Shown: positions 49,982 through 58,530, counted from the first letter of the stretch. The stretch is DNA of 64,000 nucleotides from Candidatus Zhuqueibacterota bacterium (GCA_022616415.1 JAKEEU010000107.1:62001-126000); one strand, 5' to 3'. The notes: generated by a model not told the origin, from the sequence alone. Numbers and translations: made by a program.

Positions 49982-51657
49982 TGTTGGTCACCATTTGTTT
50001 GAACATTCATCCTACTCTTACTTCTACTCGTACCCGCTTTTAAAAATTCTGAGAAGCGAGTACGAGTATGAGAAGGAGTAAGAGAATATGGTGATTGTTG
50101 TTGCGATGCATCGGCAAGCTCGAGCGGCGCCAGTTTCGGCGCTTCGTTCACGTGCTCGGCGCGGTATTGCACCGTGCGAATCAGCGTGCTGACCGAGGTT
50201 TCCATTTTCGCCAGGAACGGCTGCGGCCAAACGCCGATCAAAATGATCATTGCCGTCACCGGCGCCAGCACGAAGATCTCGCGGAGCGAGAGATCGGCGA
50301 GCTTTTGGTTCTCCTCTTTGTCCAATTTGCCGAACATGACGCGCTGAAACATTTTGAGCATGTACACCGCGGCGAAAATCACGCCGGTGGTTGCAATCAC
50401 GGCGTACCAACGATTGGTGAGAAACGTGCCGAGCAGCACGAGAAACTCGCCGACGAAGCCGTTAAGCCCCGGCAGGCCGATGGAAGACAAGGTCACGATC
50501 ATGAAGAAAGTGGTAAAAACGGGAATCTGTTTGGCTAGGCCACCGAAATCTTCGATCATGCGCGTGTGGCGGCGCTCGTAAAGCATGCCGACGACCAAAA
50601 AGAGCGCGCCGGTGGAAAGCCCGTGATTGGCCATTTGCAGCAGTCCGCCTTGCAAGCCCTGGTGCGTCAGCGTGAAAATGCCGAGCATAACGAAGCCGAG
50701 ATGGCTCACCGAAGAATACGCCACGAGCTTTTTGATATCCGGCTGCACCATCGACACCCAGGCGCCGTAGATGATGCCGATGATGGCAAGAATCGAAATC
50801 AGCGGCGTCAACTGCAGCGCCGCATTCGGAAACAGCGGCAGGCAGAAACGCAGAAAACCGTATGTTCCCATCTTCAGCAACACGCCGGCCAGAATAACCG
50901 AGCCGGCGGTCGGCGCCTCCACGTGCGCGTCCGGCAGCCAGGTGTGGAACGGAAACATCGGCACTTTGATGGCGAAGGAAAGCCCGAACGCAAGAAAGAG
51001 CCAAACTTGATAGTTCGCCGGGAAGAGCAGGTCACGAATCTGCACGAGATCGAAAGTCAGCGTGCCGGCGATTTTGCCGTGATAGAAATAGATAAACAAA
51101 ATGGCGACGAGCATCAACAAGCTGCCGACCATGGTATAGATGAAAAATTTCAACGCGGCGTAGATGCGGCGCGGCCCGCCCCAAACGCCGATGATGAAAT
51201 ACATCGGAATGAGCATCGCCTCCCAGAAGATGTAAAATAACAACAGATCGAGGCTGGCGAAGACGCCCATCATGCCGGTCTCCAGCAGCAGCATGGAGAT
51301 GAGATAGCCTTTGACGCTGCGCTTGATGTCGTTCCACGATGCGAGAAAGATCAGCGGCATCAAAAACGCGGTGAGCACGATCATCAGCAGGCTCAAGCCG
51401 TCGACGCCGACGTGATAGGTCGCGCCGAGTGCTGGAATCCACACATATTGCTCTTCAAATTGAAAAGCGGTGCGGCCATTGATAAAGCCGAAGAAAAGCG
51501 GCAGGCTCAGAGCAAATACGATGGTGCTCACTGCCACGGCGATGGCACGCAGCAGCTTGGTTTGCGCCGCCGGAATCAAGCTAATGATGATCGCGCCGGC
51601 AGTGGGGGCGAGAATCAGGATAGATAACAAAGGAAGGTTTTGATTGAGTTCGTGCAT
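49978..51657 (-). CDS. nuoM: NADH-quinone oxidoreductase subunit M with extended C-terminus
   Basis: 559 aa. Complex I antiporter-like subunit: GVDGLSLLMIVLTAFLMPLIF, LLFYIFWEAMLIPMYFIIGVWG, VPMFPFHTWLPDAHVEAPTAGSVILAGVLLKMGTYG, KKLVAYSSVSHLGFVML, LPGLNGFVGEFLVL. The last 50-60 residues are a hydrophilic Ser/Thr/Arg-rich tail (SPYSLTPSHTRTRFSEFLK). Much of it is encoded by the inverted repeat at 50013-50085, so the tail is probably not functional. It is normally preceded by nuoL, but here a foreign block intervenes. Confidence 0.93.
   Translation of the reverse strand: MHELNQNLPLLSILILAPTAGAIIISLIPAAQTKLLRAIAVAVSTIVFALSLPLFFGFINGRTAFQFEEQYVWIPALGATYHVGVDGLSLLMIVLTAFLMPLIFLASWNDIKRSVKGYLISMLLLETGMMGVFASLDLLLFYIFWEAMLIPMYFIIGVWGGPRRIYAALKFFIYTMVGSLLMLVAILFIYFYHGKIAGTLTFDLVQIRDLLFPANYQVWLFLAFGLSFAIKVPMFPFHTWLPDAHVEAPTAGSVILAGVLLKMGTYGFLRFCLPLFPNAALQLTPLISILAIIGIIYGAWVSMVQPDIKKLVAYSSVSHLGFVMLGIFTLTHQGLQGGLLQMANHGLSTGALFLVVGMLYERRHTRMIEDFGGLAKQIPVFTTFFMIVTLSSIGLPGLNGFVGEFLVLLGTFLTNRWYAVIATTGVIFAAVYMLKMFQRVMFGKLDKEENQKLADLSLREIFVLAPVTAMIILIGVWPQPFLAKMETSVSTLIRTVQYRAEHVNEAPKLAPLELADASQQQSPYSLTPSHTRTRFSEFLKAGTSRSKSRMNVQTNGDQQ
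50013..50085. repeat. Inverted word repeat inside the 3' end of nuoM
   Basis: The left arm (50013-50041: ACTCTTACTTCTACTCGTACC words) pairs imperfectly with the right arm (50051-50085: GCGAGTACGAGTATGAGAAGGAGTAAGAG). It is in frame in nuoM and encodes its hydrophilic C-terminal tail. Confidence 0.75.
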
Positions 51658-51666
51658 ATTAGCGCT

Positions 51667-52368
51667 TTATCGATATAAGAATGTGAACTGATCCCGGGTA
51701 TATTTGATACAGCCTTCTAACCATTTGAGTATCCCACCGGCTTGCATCTTTTCCTGATGTGCATCATTTCCTTCAGAATGCCAACGTGCCGCCATGGCAA
51801 AGTGAAATTTTTCCGCTCTTTCCCATTCTACAACAGTACCTTCATGAGGTTCAATCTCAAGAGCTTCTGGATCGAATGTCTGTATCTCAGCATCTGCCTT
51901 AAACTCCGTTCGAACTCCGGCGGACTCTTTATTGATATGGCTTGGATAGATATGCCAATGAGGTTGTGCATGCCGTGCTAAATCGTTTTTCTGGGGACAT
52001 GCCCATTCTGCTCTTAATAATGCAGATTTTCTATTATCAGTGGCTTCGCCTTTAAAGATCAATAAACTAACGGACACGATGAGGTAAATTCCTTGGCGAA
52101 ATTCGAACTCCAAAGATGCTGCTAACCAATATATTCCATTTTGTGATTTGAAAAATGGAATAACAGCGTATTTGTATTTGGCTTCTGCCTGCGTTGCTTC
52201 AGCGCCAGTTAATATGTATAATTTCCTATTACCAGGAATTCCGCGTTGTTCGTTGAAGCCTATATGCTTGTAGTTCAGAGTCTTCTCAATGACTTCCCTA
52301 CAATCTTTTACAAAGTCATCCGGATCTAGCAGTTGTCCCATAGCTAGTTTTTTAGATTTCTTGGTCAT
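51667..52368 (-). CDS. Unknown protein paired with the DNA methyltransferase
   Basis: 233 aa, soluble. I do not recognise the family. Visible features are a Lys-rich start, AKYKYAVIPFFKSQNGIYWLAASLEFEF, WHIYPSHINKESAGVRTEF and a C-terminal helical WLEGCIKYTRDQF. No nuclease, helicase or ATPase motif is evident. It starts three bases after the methyltransferase stop, so the two form an operon. The AT-rich composition is shared with the methyltransferase and differs from the nuo genes. Possibly a defence or modification partner by context only. Confidence 0.65.
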   Translation of the reverse strand: MTKKSKKLAMGQLLDPDDFVKDCREVIEKTLNYKHIGFNEQRGIPGNRKLYILTGAEATQAEAKYKYAVIPFFKSQNGIYWLAASLEFEFRQGIYLIVSVSLLIFKGEATDNRKSALLRAEWACPQKNDLARHAQPHWHIYPSHINKESAGVRTEFKADAEIQTFDPEALEIEPHEGTVVEWERAEKFHFAMAARWHSEGNDAHQEKMQAGGILKWLEGCIKYTRDQFTFLYR

Positions 52369-52371
52369 AAG

Positions 52372-54771
52372 CTACAGTTTCCTATCAATTCCATAAAGCA
52401 GATTAAGTAACTCCCCCTGCTGCTTATCATCGACAGCCAATCCTGCATGGATGCGCTTACCAAGTGCTGAAAGCCCAGAAATTATTGTGGGGCTGAGCCG
52501 ATCGCTGAACAGATCAGGGATAGCTATATTGTCCACAAATTTCTTCGACAGATTCCACTGTCCACCACCTACATGATTCGACGTAGCGGACAACAAATCT
52601 GAAAAGAGAGAACTATTCAGAACAGCTAGATAGGCGAGTCCGACTTTCTGGGGAAACGATTTGGATGATTTTGCCCGCTTTGGCAACCAGCAATAGCCTT
52701 GAACTACCACAAAGTCACCGGTTGCGTCCCATGCAAAAGAACCCGCATCACCGAAGTATGTGGATACTAACTTAGGACTGCGATCTACCTGCCAAGCCCT
52801 ATGCCTGATGAGTTCCCACCATCTTTCGGGCTTGACTGTTTGACGGGCGAGGAACGCACTCTTAACTGGCAAAAGATATTCTTTGTAATACTCTTTAAGT
52901 ACTTTTCGAAGTTCGTGTTCACTTTCAATCTCATTGTTATCGTATGGATAAAAAACGTACGCAACATCGCCCAAAAATCCATGCTGAATCGATTTGTTAA
53001 CGACCGCTGGGCGAAAGTATTGTTTTTCATCTTCCGGCAGGTTGATCCATTCGTTCTTTTTCAGTACGAAAACTGGGTTATGGCCTGTGCGAATTCCCTG
53101 TTTGACATCAAACAGGTCTTTTACCTTGGGCAAATGGTTAAGACTTTGGAGCAGTTTCCATGAGCTGTAAGGCCGAGGCACCCAATTGTTGCTGTTACGT
53201 CCAAGCGTCGGGTTAAGATAGATACTGAAGCCATCCTTTATTAGCGGATAGGTGTTTGGGCCGCCAAAGTAGCGAGTTTTTCGCAGAGCCCTCAGCCCTG
53301 CGGAGGTAGAACTGGTCCGATGATCTGCCCAAAAGGCTACGGCGGGTTCTTTAGTGCCAGCTTCCTTTTTCGCCACATAAAATGCCGTATCAATCATCGC
53401 GCCTGCAAATAGCAGATGACTACCCAGCCGGGCGATTAGTTTGGGCGACATTTGCTCGCTAAGTCGTTCGCGAAGTTTTTCTGCAGAGGTTCCATCGAGA
53501 ATTGATGCGGGTAGAATGCTACCCAGCACTCCCCCTTCGCGGATACAGGATGAGGCTTTCCAAAGAAATGCATGCGAGAGATCGGGGCGCTGCTTAACAA
53601 GTTCACCCAAAACCTCGGATACGGCATTTCGCTGCAGAGCGTTCATATCTTGCCATGACACGAAAGGCGGATTCATCAAGACCAAGTCCACATTTTGCGG
53701 CCACTCTTGATCAGAATGCAAAGAATTCGTGCAGCGAATTTGTACAGTGACGTCGGCTCGAATACCCCGCGTTTCCCACGCCAGCACGAAGTTGGCCATG
53801 TCGCATGCGGCTTCAGAATCGTCCCAGCCAATTAACTTGATTTGTCCCCCAAATCGCTTGAGTTTAAGCTGGCGAAGGGCTTCGCGTAAAAATTCCCCAG
53901 ATCCACACGCCGGATCAAATATGACTATTGTTTGTTCTCCTTGCTTGAGCGCTGAGAACGATTCCTCGACGAGTGTCCTCGCAAGCGCAGGTGGAGTAAA
54001 ATGAAACCCCGTGCCTTTGCTTGCTTTGCTCACTTGTACTGGTGCAGGTACGAAGCCATCAAACATCATCTGCATCTGTTTTTGAAAAGCAAAAACAGCT
54101 TCATAGTGAGCCTCTTGAAATAATTGACCGGAGGCATGACGAAGCAACAGAGTAAGATTCGGGGCCAGGCTGTCGATTGGCCTTCCTTGAACTAATTCAT
54201 CTTGTAATGTACTCCAATCGGCCTCTCGAATGTTACTCGCAATCTCAATAGCTGCTTTACTGAGCCGCCAATCTTCCAGCACCAATCCTCCACGTTCGGC
54301 TTGGTCAGTCGCACAGGCAAGAAGATAGAGAAACGCTTTTAACGAGCTAGTTCCATCGAATTTACTTCCCAGGACTGCTCTCAGACTTCTAAATACCCTG
54401 ATAACGTGAGACACAACCGAAAGCTCTGGTCGCGGAGAGTTGTTTTCGAGGTACGCATGAAACTTTTCCAAATTATCATACACGCTCTTATGACTGTAGC
54501 GTTCTATCGAAGCTCTCGTTTGATCCCACCTCTGTACCTCAATGTTTTCACCAACTAAAGCAATATAATGCCCGACATTCGATGACCAAGCAAAATTGCG
54601 GGTGTCATCGCCTAGCTGAAAGCGCCCAAAGTCCAAACAGAAATTGCCCCGTACGCCATTCAGCAGTACAAAGGCTTGCTCTTTCTCTTGATCGCTAAAT
54701 AGGGGAACAGGGAGAAGTCCTAGTTCCGTACGCCAGAGATTGATGTCAGCTAAATGCAAGTCATGAGGCAT
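52372..54771 (-). CDS. N6-adenine DNA methyltransferase (class I, TaqI-like specificity region)
   Basis: 799 aa. A helical N-terminal region (1-250) precedes the methylase core with SAM motif I (DPACGSGEFL, about 285-294) and catalytic NPPF (about 366-369). A C-terminal target-recognition-like region (about 520-760) includes VKDLFDVKQGIRTGHNPVF, AWQVDRSPKLV and GGGQWNLSKKFVDNIAIPDL. It methylates adenine in DNA. Restriction partner not identified. No endonuclease motif is visible in this protein, so it is not an obvious type IIG enzyme. It lies inside the nuo cluster with lower GC than nuo genes, suggesting transfer. Confidence 0.87.
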   Translation of the reverse strand: MPHDLHLADINLWRTELGLLPVPLFSDQEKEQAFVLLNGVRGNFCLDFGRFQLGDDTRNFAWSSNVGHYIALVGENIEVQRWDQTRASIERYSHKSVYDNLEKFHAYLENNSPRPELSVVSHVIRVFRSLRAVLGSKFDGTSSLKAFLYLLACATDQAERGGLVLEDWRLSKAAIEIASNIREADWSTLQDELVQGRPIDSLAPNLTLLLRHASGQLFQEAHYEAVFAFQKQMQMMFDGFVPAPVQVSKASKGTGFHFTPPALARTLVEESFSALKQGEQTIVIFDPACGSGEFLREALRQLKLKRFGGQIKLIGWDDSEAACDMANFVLAWETRGIRADVTVQIRCTNSLHSDQEWPQNVDLVLMNPPFVSWQDMNALQRNAVSEVLGELVKQRPDLSHAFLWKASSCIREGGVLGSILPASILDGTSAEKLRERLSEQMSPKLIARLGSHLLFAGAMIDTAFYVAKKEAGTKEPAVAFWADHRTSSTSAGLRALRKTRYFGGPNTYPLIKDGFSIYLNPTLGRNSNNWVPRPYSSWKLLQSLNHLPKVKDLFDVKQGIRTGHNPVFVLKKNEWINLPEDEKQYFRPAVVNKSIQHGFLGDVAYVFYPYDNNEIESEHELRKVLKEYYKEYLLPVKSAFLARQTVKPERWWELIRHRAWQVDRSPKLVSTYFGDAGSFAWDATGDFVVVQGYCWLPKRAKSSKSFPQKVGLAYLAVLNSSLFSDLLSATSNHVGGGQWNLSKKFVDNIAIPDLFSDRLSPTIISGLSALGKRIHAGLAVDDKQQGELLNLLYGIDRKL

Positions 54772-54774
54772 AAT

Positions 54775-54876
54775 CTAATATTCCCTGAGTTTTCTCATAG
54801 TGTTGGCGCTGAGGAGACAACGTAACCTAAAAGCGATGTATACGAGAATTACATCAGCCCGATTATAGATTGTCAT
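54775..54876 (-). pseudogene. MazF/PemK-like toxin remnant (N-terminus only)
   Basis: 33 codons on the minus strand. MTIYNRADVILVYIAF resembles the MazF/PemK start (YxRGDVVLVPF type). The rest (RLRCLLSANTMRKLREY) is out of register and stops. The TAG ends three bases before the methyltransferase ATG. Family assignment rests on about 14 residues, so it is tentative. Confidence 0.5.
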
Positions 54877-54959
54877 ACACAGCATCTTCCTCGTTGTCCC
54901 AGACCTCAGTCAGAGAATGATTTAATGTTTTGAGCCAATCGTTAACACGAGTGGTTTCT
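54863..54959 (-). pseudogene. Antitoxin C-terminal remnant
   Basis: An open stretch on the minus strand ending in TAA (54863-54865), reading ETTRVNDWLKTLNHSLTEVW then DNEEDAVYDNL. This is the usual amphipathic, acidic end of a MazE/RHH-type antitoxin (WxxxEDxxYDxL). It overlaps the toxin remnant start by 14 nt, as in intact TA operons. No start codon is visible and it abuts the stop of the deaminase gene. Confidence 0.55.
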
Positions 54960-54965
54960 GCCTCC

Positions 54966-55427
54966 TTATTTCCAAAATCCCTCATGTACATTTTTCGCTT
55001 CTTCCTCGATGGCGGGACCGATCACTTCTATCCCACCATGACCGAGAATTGTCCGGCAAGAAGGAAGCGCTTGGTTTGCGGTGTTGCCAATGAAGGCGTA
55101 AAAGCTTTGCGCGCTCAAAGCAAAAATGACTCTTCGGACATTGCTCCAATATATCGCGCCGGCGCACATCGGACATGGCTCGGTGCTCGTGTAAAGCGTA
55201 CACCTCGCCAACGTTTCGGGAGCGAATTTCTGTGAGGCTTGCCGCACGAGATTCGTTTCTGCATGTCCGGTGCAGTCGCGCTCGGTTAGCACGGTGTTCT
55301 CGGCTTGCAAAATGACGTCACCGTTTTCATCGACGAGCAGAGCGCCAAAGGGGTGGTTGCCGTGCTCACGTGCCCGTCGCGCAACGTCGATGGCGGCTCG
55401 CAGATATTTCAAATCGTTTTCGGTCAA
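54966..55427 (-). CDS. CMP/dCMP-type zinc deaminase
   Basis: 153 aa from a TTG start (no in-frame ATG). Zinc site HAETN (about 57-61) and PCPMCAGA (about 82-89) define the cytidine/guanine/tRNA-adenosine deaminase superfamily. The family signature YLRAAIDVARRAREHGNHPFGALLVDENG best fits a nucleoside or base deaminase such as guanine deaminase, less a tRNA-specific TadA. Its position between nuoL and the methyltransferase is unrelated to complex I. Confidence 0.83.
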   Translation of the reverse strand: MTENDLKYLRAAIDVARRAREHGNHPFGALLVDENGDVILQAENTVLTERDCTGHAETNLVRQASQKFAPETLARCTLYTSTEPCPMCAGAIYWSNVRRVIFALSAQSFYAFIGNTANQALPSCRTILGHGGIEVIGPAIEEEAKNVHEGFWK

Positions 55428-55452
55428 TTTGCTCTCAAAAATGACTTCGTTT

Positions 55453-55474
55453 GCAGACTGGTAGTCTGCGTTAC
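55453..55474. repeat. GTARC-edged palindrome at the nuoL stop
   Basis: GCAGACT-GGT-AGTCTGC followed by GTTAC. One base separates it from the TAA of nuoL (55476-55478). It differs from 28237-28258 at a single position over the whole element. Confidence 0.85.
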
Positions 55475-55475
55475 G

Positions 55476-57401
55476 TTAGCGCACCAAAAAATACCCCAAA
55501 ATAATAATCAACCCTAGCACAAATGTCACGGCGTAATTTTGCACGATGCCGGTTTGCCAGCGGCGCAGAAGAGAAGCGAGGCCGCCAAACAGCTTCGCCG
55601 CGCCGTTCACCGCGCCGTCGATCAATTTGATATCGAAAATTTTCCAGAAGAATTTTTCCGACAACCAATTGAGGGGACGCACAAACAAAGCTTCGTAGAT
55701 TTCATCCACGTAGTATTTGTGTACAAGCAAATTGTACAGCCCGTGCAAACGCATTGCCAATCTATCCGCCGCGCCGGCTTTGGCTAAATAAAATTGATGA
55801 GCGAGATAAATGCCGGCCAGCGCAACCGCCACTGACAATGCCATCAGCGCCAACTCTAAACCGAGGCCGGCTTGATGAGCCTCAGCCGTTGTATGGCCAT
55901 GCGCAAACACCGGTTCGAGAAACGCTTCGAATTGATTGATATGGGGAATGCCGATATATCCGCCGACAATGGAGAGAACGGCCAAAACGATCAATGGTAC
56001 GGTCATGACGCGCGGTGATTCGTGCAAATGGTGCGTCACCGCAGCATCCATTCGCGGCGCGCCATAAAAGGCGAGATAGATCATGCGAAAAATATAAAAT
56101 GCGGTGAGGCCCGCCGCCGCGAGCGCGATGACATACAACACCGGCGAATTGAGAAAGGTTTTCCAGAGAATTTCATCTTTGGAGAAAAATCCCGAAAGGC
56201 CGGGAACGCCGGCGATCGCGAGTCCGCCCACGAGAAAAGTCCAAAACGTTGTGGGTGTGTGTTTTTTCAAGCCGCCCATTTTCGGCAGTTGCGTTTCGCC
56301 GGAGAGGGCGTGCATGACGCTGCCGGCGCCGAGAAAGAGCAGGGCTTTAAAAAAGGCGTGCGTGACCAGATGAAAAATTCCCGCGGCAAAGGCGCCGACG
56401 CCGCAGGCGAGAAACATGTAACCGAGCTGGCTGACGGTTGAATAAGCCAAAATCTTTTTAATATCCGTGGCAGTTAGCGCCATCGTTGCGGCAAATACGG
56501 CGGTGACCAAACCGACGATGGCAACCACTTCCATGGCGAGGGGCGCTTGCAAATAAATGACGCTACAGCGCGCGACCATGTACACGCCGGCGGTGACCAT
56601 CGTGGCCGCGTGAATGAGCGCCGAAACCGGCGTCGGGCCGGCCATGGCATCGGGCAGCCAAACGTACAGCGGAATTTGCGCGGATTTGCCGGTGGCGCCG
56701 ATGAAGAGCAGCAGCGCGATGGCCGTGAAAATTTCCGTCGACACGCCGGCGCCGGTTTGCGCGGCTGTGAATACGGTCTCAAAATCCAGCGAGCCGAAGG
56801 TGGTGAAGATGAGAAAAATGCCGAGCAGAAAACCGAAATCGCCGATGCGGTTGACAATAAAAGCTTTGGTGCCGGCGCCCGCACAGGTCAGGCCGGTGGT
56901 TTCGTCAAAAATGCGGTCGTAATAATAACCGATCAGCAAATACGAGCACAGGCCTACGCCTTCCCAGCCGACGAACATCAGGAGAAAATTGCTGCCCATG
57001 ACGAGCAGCAGCATGGTGAAGGTGAAAAGATTCAAAAACGCGAAGAAGCGCGCGAAGCCGCGCTCGCCGTGCATGTAGCCTATCGAATAAACGTGAATCA
57101 AAAAGCCAACGCCGGTGACCACCATCACCATCGTGATCGAGAGCGCGTCGAGGCGAAAGCCGATGTCAACGGAAAAGTTGCCGGTCACCATCCAGTTGTA
57201 TAGCGTTTGTGTCATCACGCGCGATTCCGGTGACATCCCCAATAGCTCGCTGAAAGCCAACACCGCGGTGCCGAAGCTCGCCAGCACCGTACCGGCGCCG
57301 GCTACACCGACGGCTTTCTCATCCATCTTGCGGCCCAATAGGCCGTTGATAATGAAGCCGAGAAGAGGAAAAAACGGAATTAGCCAAAGGTAGTCTTGCA
57401 T
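55476..57401 (-). CDS. nuoL: NADH-quinone oxidoreductase subunit L
   Basis: 641 aa. The largest antiporter-like complex I subunit: DALSITMVMVVTGVGFLIHVYSIGYM, NFLLMFVGWEGVGLCSYLLIGYYY, KSAQIPLYVWLPDAMAGPTPVSALIHAATMVTAGVYM, KKILAYSTVSQLGYM, and a C-terminal lateral helix region (RLHGLYNLLVHKYYVDEIYEALFVRPL). ATG 57401. Followed downstream by the inserted block rather than nuoM. Confidence 0.94.
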   Translation of the reverse strand: MQDYLWLIPFFPLLGFIINGLLGRKMDEKAVGVAGAGTVLASFGTAVLAFSELLGMSPESRVMTQTLYNWMVTGNFSVDIGFRLDALSITMVMVVTGVGFLIHVYSIGYMHGERGFARFFAFLNLFTFTMLLLVMGSNFLLMFVGWEGVGLCSYLLIGYYYDRIFDETTGLTCAGAGTKAFIVNRIGDFGFLLGIFLIFTTFGSLDFETVFTAAQTGAGVSTEIFTAIALLLFIGATGKSAQIPLYVWLPDAMAGPTPVSALIHAATMVTAGVYMVARCSVIYLQAPLAMEVVAIVGLVTAVFAATMALTATDIKKILAYSTVSQLGYMFLACGVGAFAAGIFHLVTHAFFKALLFLGAGSVMHALSGETQLPKMGGLKKHTPTTFWTFLVGGLAIAGVPGLSGFFSKDEILWKTFLNSPVLYVIALAAAGLTAFYIFRMIYLAFYGAPRMDAAVTHHLHESPRVMTVPLIVLAVLSIVGGYIGIPHINQFEAFLEPVFAHGHTTAEAHQAGLGLELALMALSVAVALAGIYLAHQFYLAKAGAADRLAMRLHGLYNLLVHKYYVDEIYEALFVRPLNWLSEKFFWKIFDIKLIDGAVNGAAKLFGGLASLLRRWQTGIVQNYAVTFVLGLIIILGYFLVR

Positions 57402-57403
57402 AT

Positions 57404-57482
57404 CTGGTTGCTGGTTGCTGGTTGCTGGCGACTTGTCGCTCGTTCTTCAGCAACCAGTAACGAGCAACCAGCAACCAGCAAC
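57404..57482. repeat. Inverted word repeat, (GGTTGCT)n
   Basis: Three tandem GGTTGCT words (57404-57428) face their complements (CAACCAG words, 57448-57482). The element fills the space between the nuoK stop (57489) and the nuoL start (57401). Confidence 0.8.
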
Positions 57483-57488
57483 GAGTTC

Positions 57489-57788
57489 TTACCATTTCAT
57501 CAAATTAATCTCATCGACAAACACGGTTGCTTTGACGCGAAAGATCGCCACGATGAGCGCCAGACCGACGGCGACTTCGGCGGCGGCCACGACCATGACG
57601 AAGAAAACAAAAATTTGACCTTCGAGGTTTTTCAGGTGTGCGGCGAACGCCACGAAAGTCAGATTCACCGCGTTCAACATGAGCTCGATGGACATGAAGA
57701 TGACGATGGCATTGCGCCGCAGCAAGACGCCGGCGACGCCGAGGCCGAAGAGCAACGCGCTCAAAAGAAGGTAGTAAGCCAGGGGCAT
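57489..57788 (-). CDS. nuoK: NADH-quinone oxidoreductase subunit K
   Basis: 99 aa with three transmembrane helices. [25 protein letters not shown] contains the conserved membrane Glu of the family, and [19 protein letters not shown] the second. Normal length. ATG 57788. Repeat elements occupy both its flanks. Confidence 0.94.
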   Translation of the reverse strand: MPLAYYLLLSALLFGLGVAGVLLRRNAIVIFMSIELMLNAVNLTFVAFAAHLKNLEGQIFVFFVMVVAAAEVAVGLALIVAIFRVKATVFVDEINLMKW

Positions 57789-57814
57789 GTTATCTTAACT
57801 CCGAACCGATACGC

Positions 57815-57960
57815 GGATTGTTGGAGTTTTGGAGTGATGGAGTAATGGATTGTTGGAGTTTTGAATTATTGGATTTATGAAATCGTGCAACATCTCACGC
57901 TCCAATACTCCATTCCTCCATCAATCCATTGATCCAACATTCCAGCACTCCAATAATCCA
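57815..57960. repeat. Inverted word repeat, GGAGTNNTGGAT
   Basis: The left half (57815-57870) repeats GGATTGTTGGAG and GGAGTGATGGAG. The right half (57896-57960) repeats CTCCAATACTCC, CTCCATCAATCC and CACTCCAATAATCC. It abuts the stop of nuoJ directly and fills the nuoJ-nuoK gap. Confidence 0.8.
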
Positions 57961-58530
57961 TCAAATTAACTTCCGTTTCGCCAGAATCACCGCGCCGATG
58001 ATGCCGACCAGAAGCAGCACGGAGGCGATTTCAAACGGCAGCAGATAGGTCGTGAACAATTGCCTGCCGATGTTGGCGGTATTGCCGGCCACGGTCGAAT
58101 CCGTGGAAGAGCCGTTGGCAAGCCCGACAATGGCGCCGCCTGCTATTTGCCCGGTTTTGCTCTCCGCCGGGCCGGCAAAAAATGGCGCGCCGATCAAAAT
58201 GCCGATCTCAGCGAGCAACACGATGACCAATAAAGCAGCGAATGCGCGACGCGCCAGCTTGCCGCGCTCGCGACTCGGATCGCGCTTGAGGTTGAGCAGC
58301 ATGATGACGAACAGGAACAGCACCATGATCGCGCCGGCGTAGACAATGACATGCACCGAAGCGACAAACGGCGCATCGAGCAGCACGTAAAATCCCGCCA
58401 GCGCAAACAGCGTGACGATGAGAAAAATGGCGCTGTAAACCGGATTGCGGTGCAAGATCATCATCATCGCCGACAGCAACGCGACCGCTGCAAAAGAAAA
58501 AAAGAGAATGGATTGTAGATCGATAGCCAT
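57961..58530 (-). CDS. nuoJ: NADH-quinone oxidoreductase subunit J
   Basis: 189 aa membrane subunit: HRNPVYSAIFLIVTLFALAGFYVLLDAPFVASVHVIVYAGAIMVLFLFVIMLLNL is diagnostic, with the VYAGAIMVLFLFVIMLL helix. ATG 58530 follows about 30 nt after a predicted transcription start. First nuo gene in the window. nuoA-I are not present here. Confidence 0.93.
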   Translation of the reverse strand: MAIDLQSILFFSFAAVALLSAMMMILHRNPVYSAIFLIVTLFALAGFYVLLDAPFVASVHVIVYAGAIMVLFLFVIMLLNLKRDPSRERGKLARRAFAALLVIVLLAEIGILIGAPFFAGPAESKTGQIAGGAIVGLANGSSTDSTVAGNTANIGRQLFTTYLLPFEIASVLLLVGIIGAVILAKRKLI

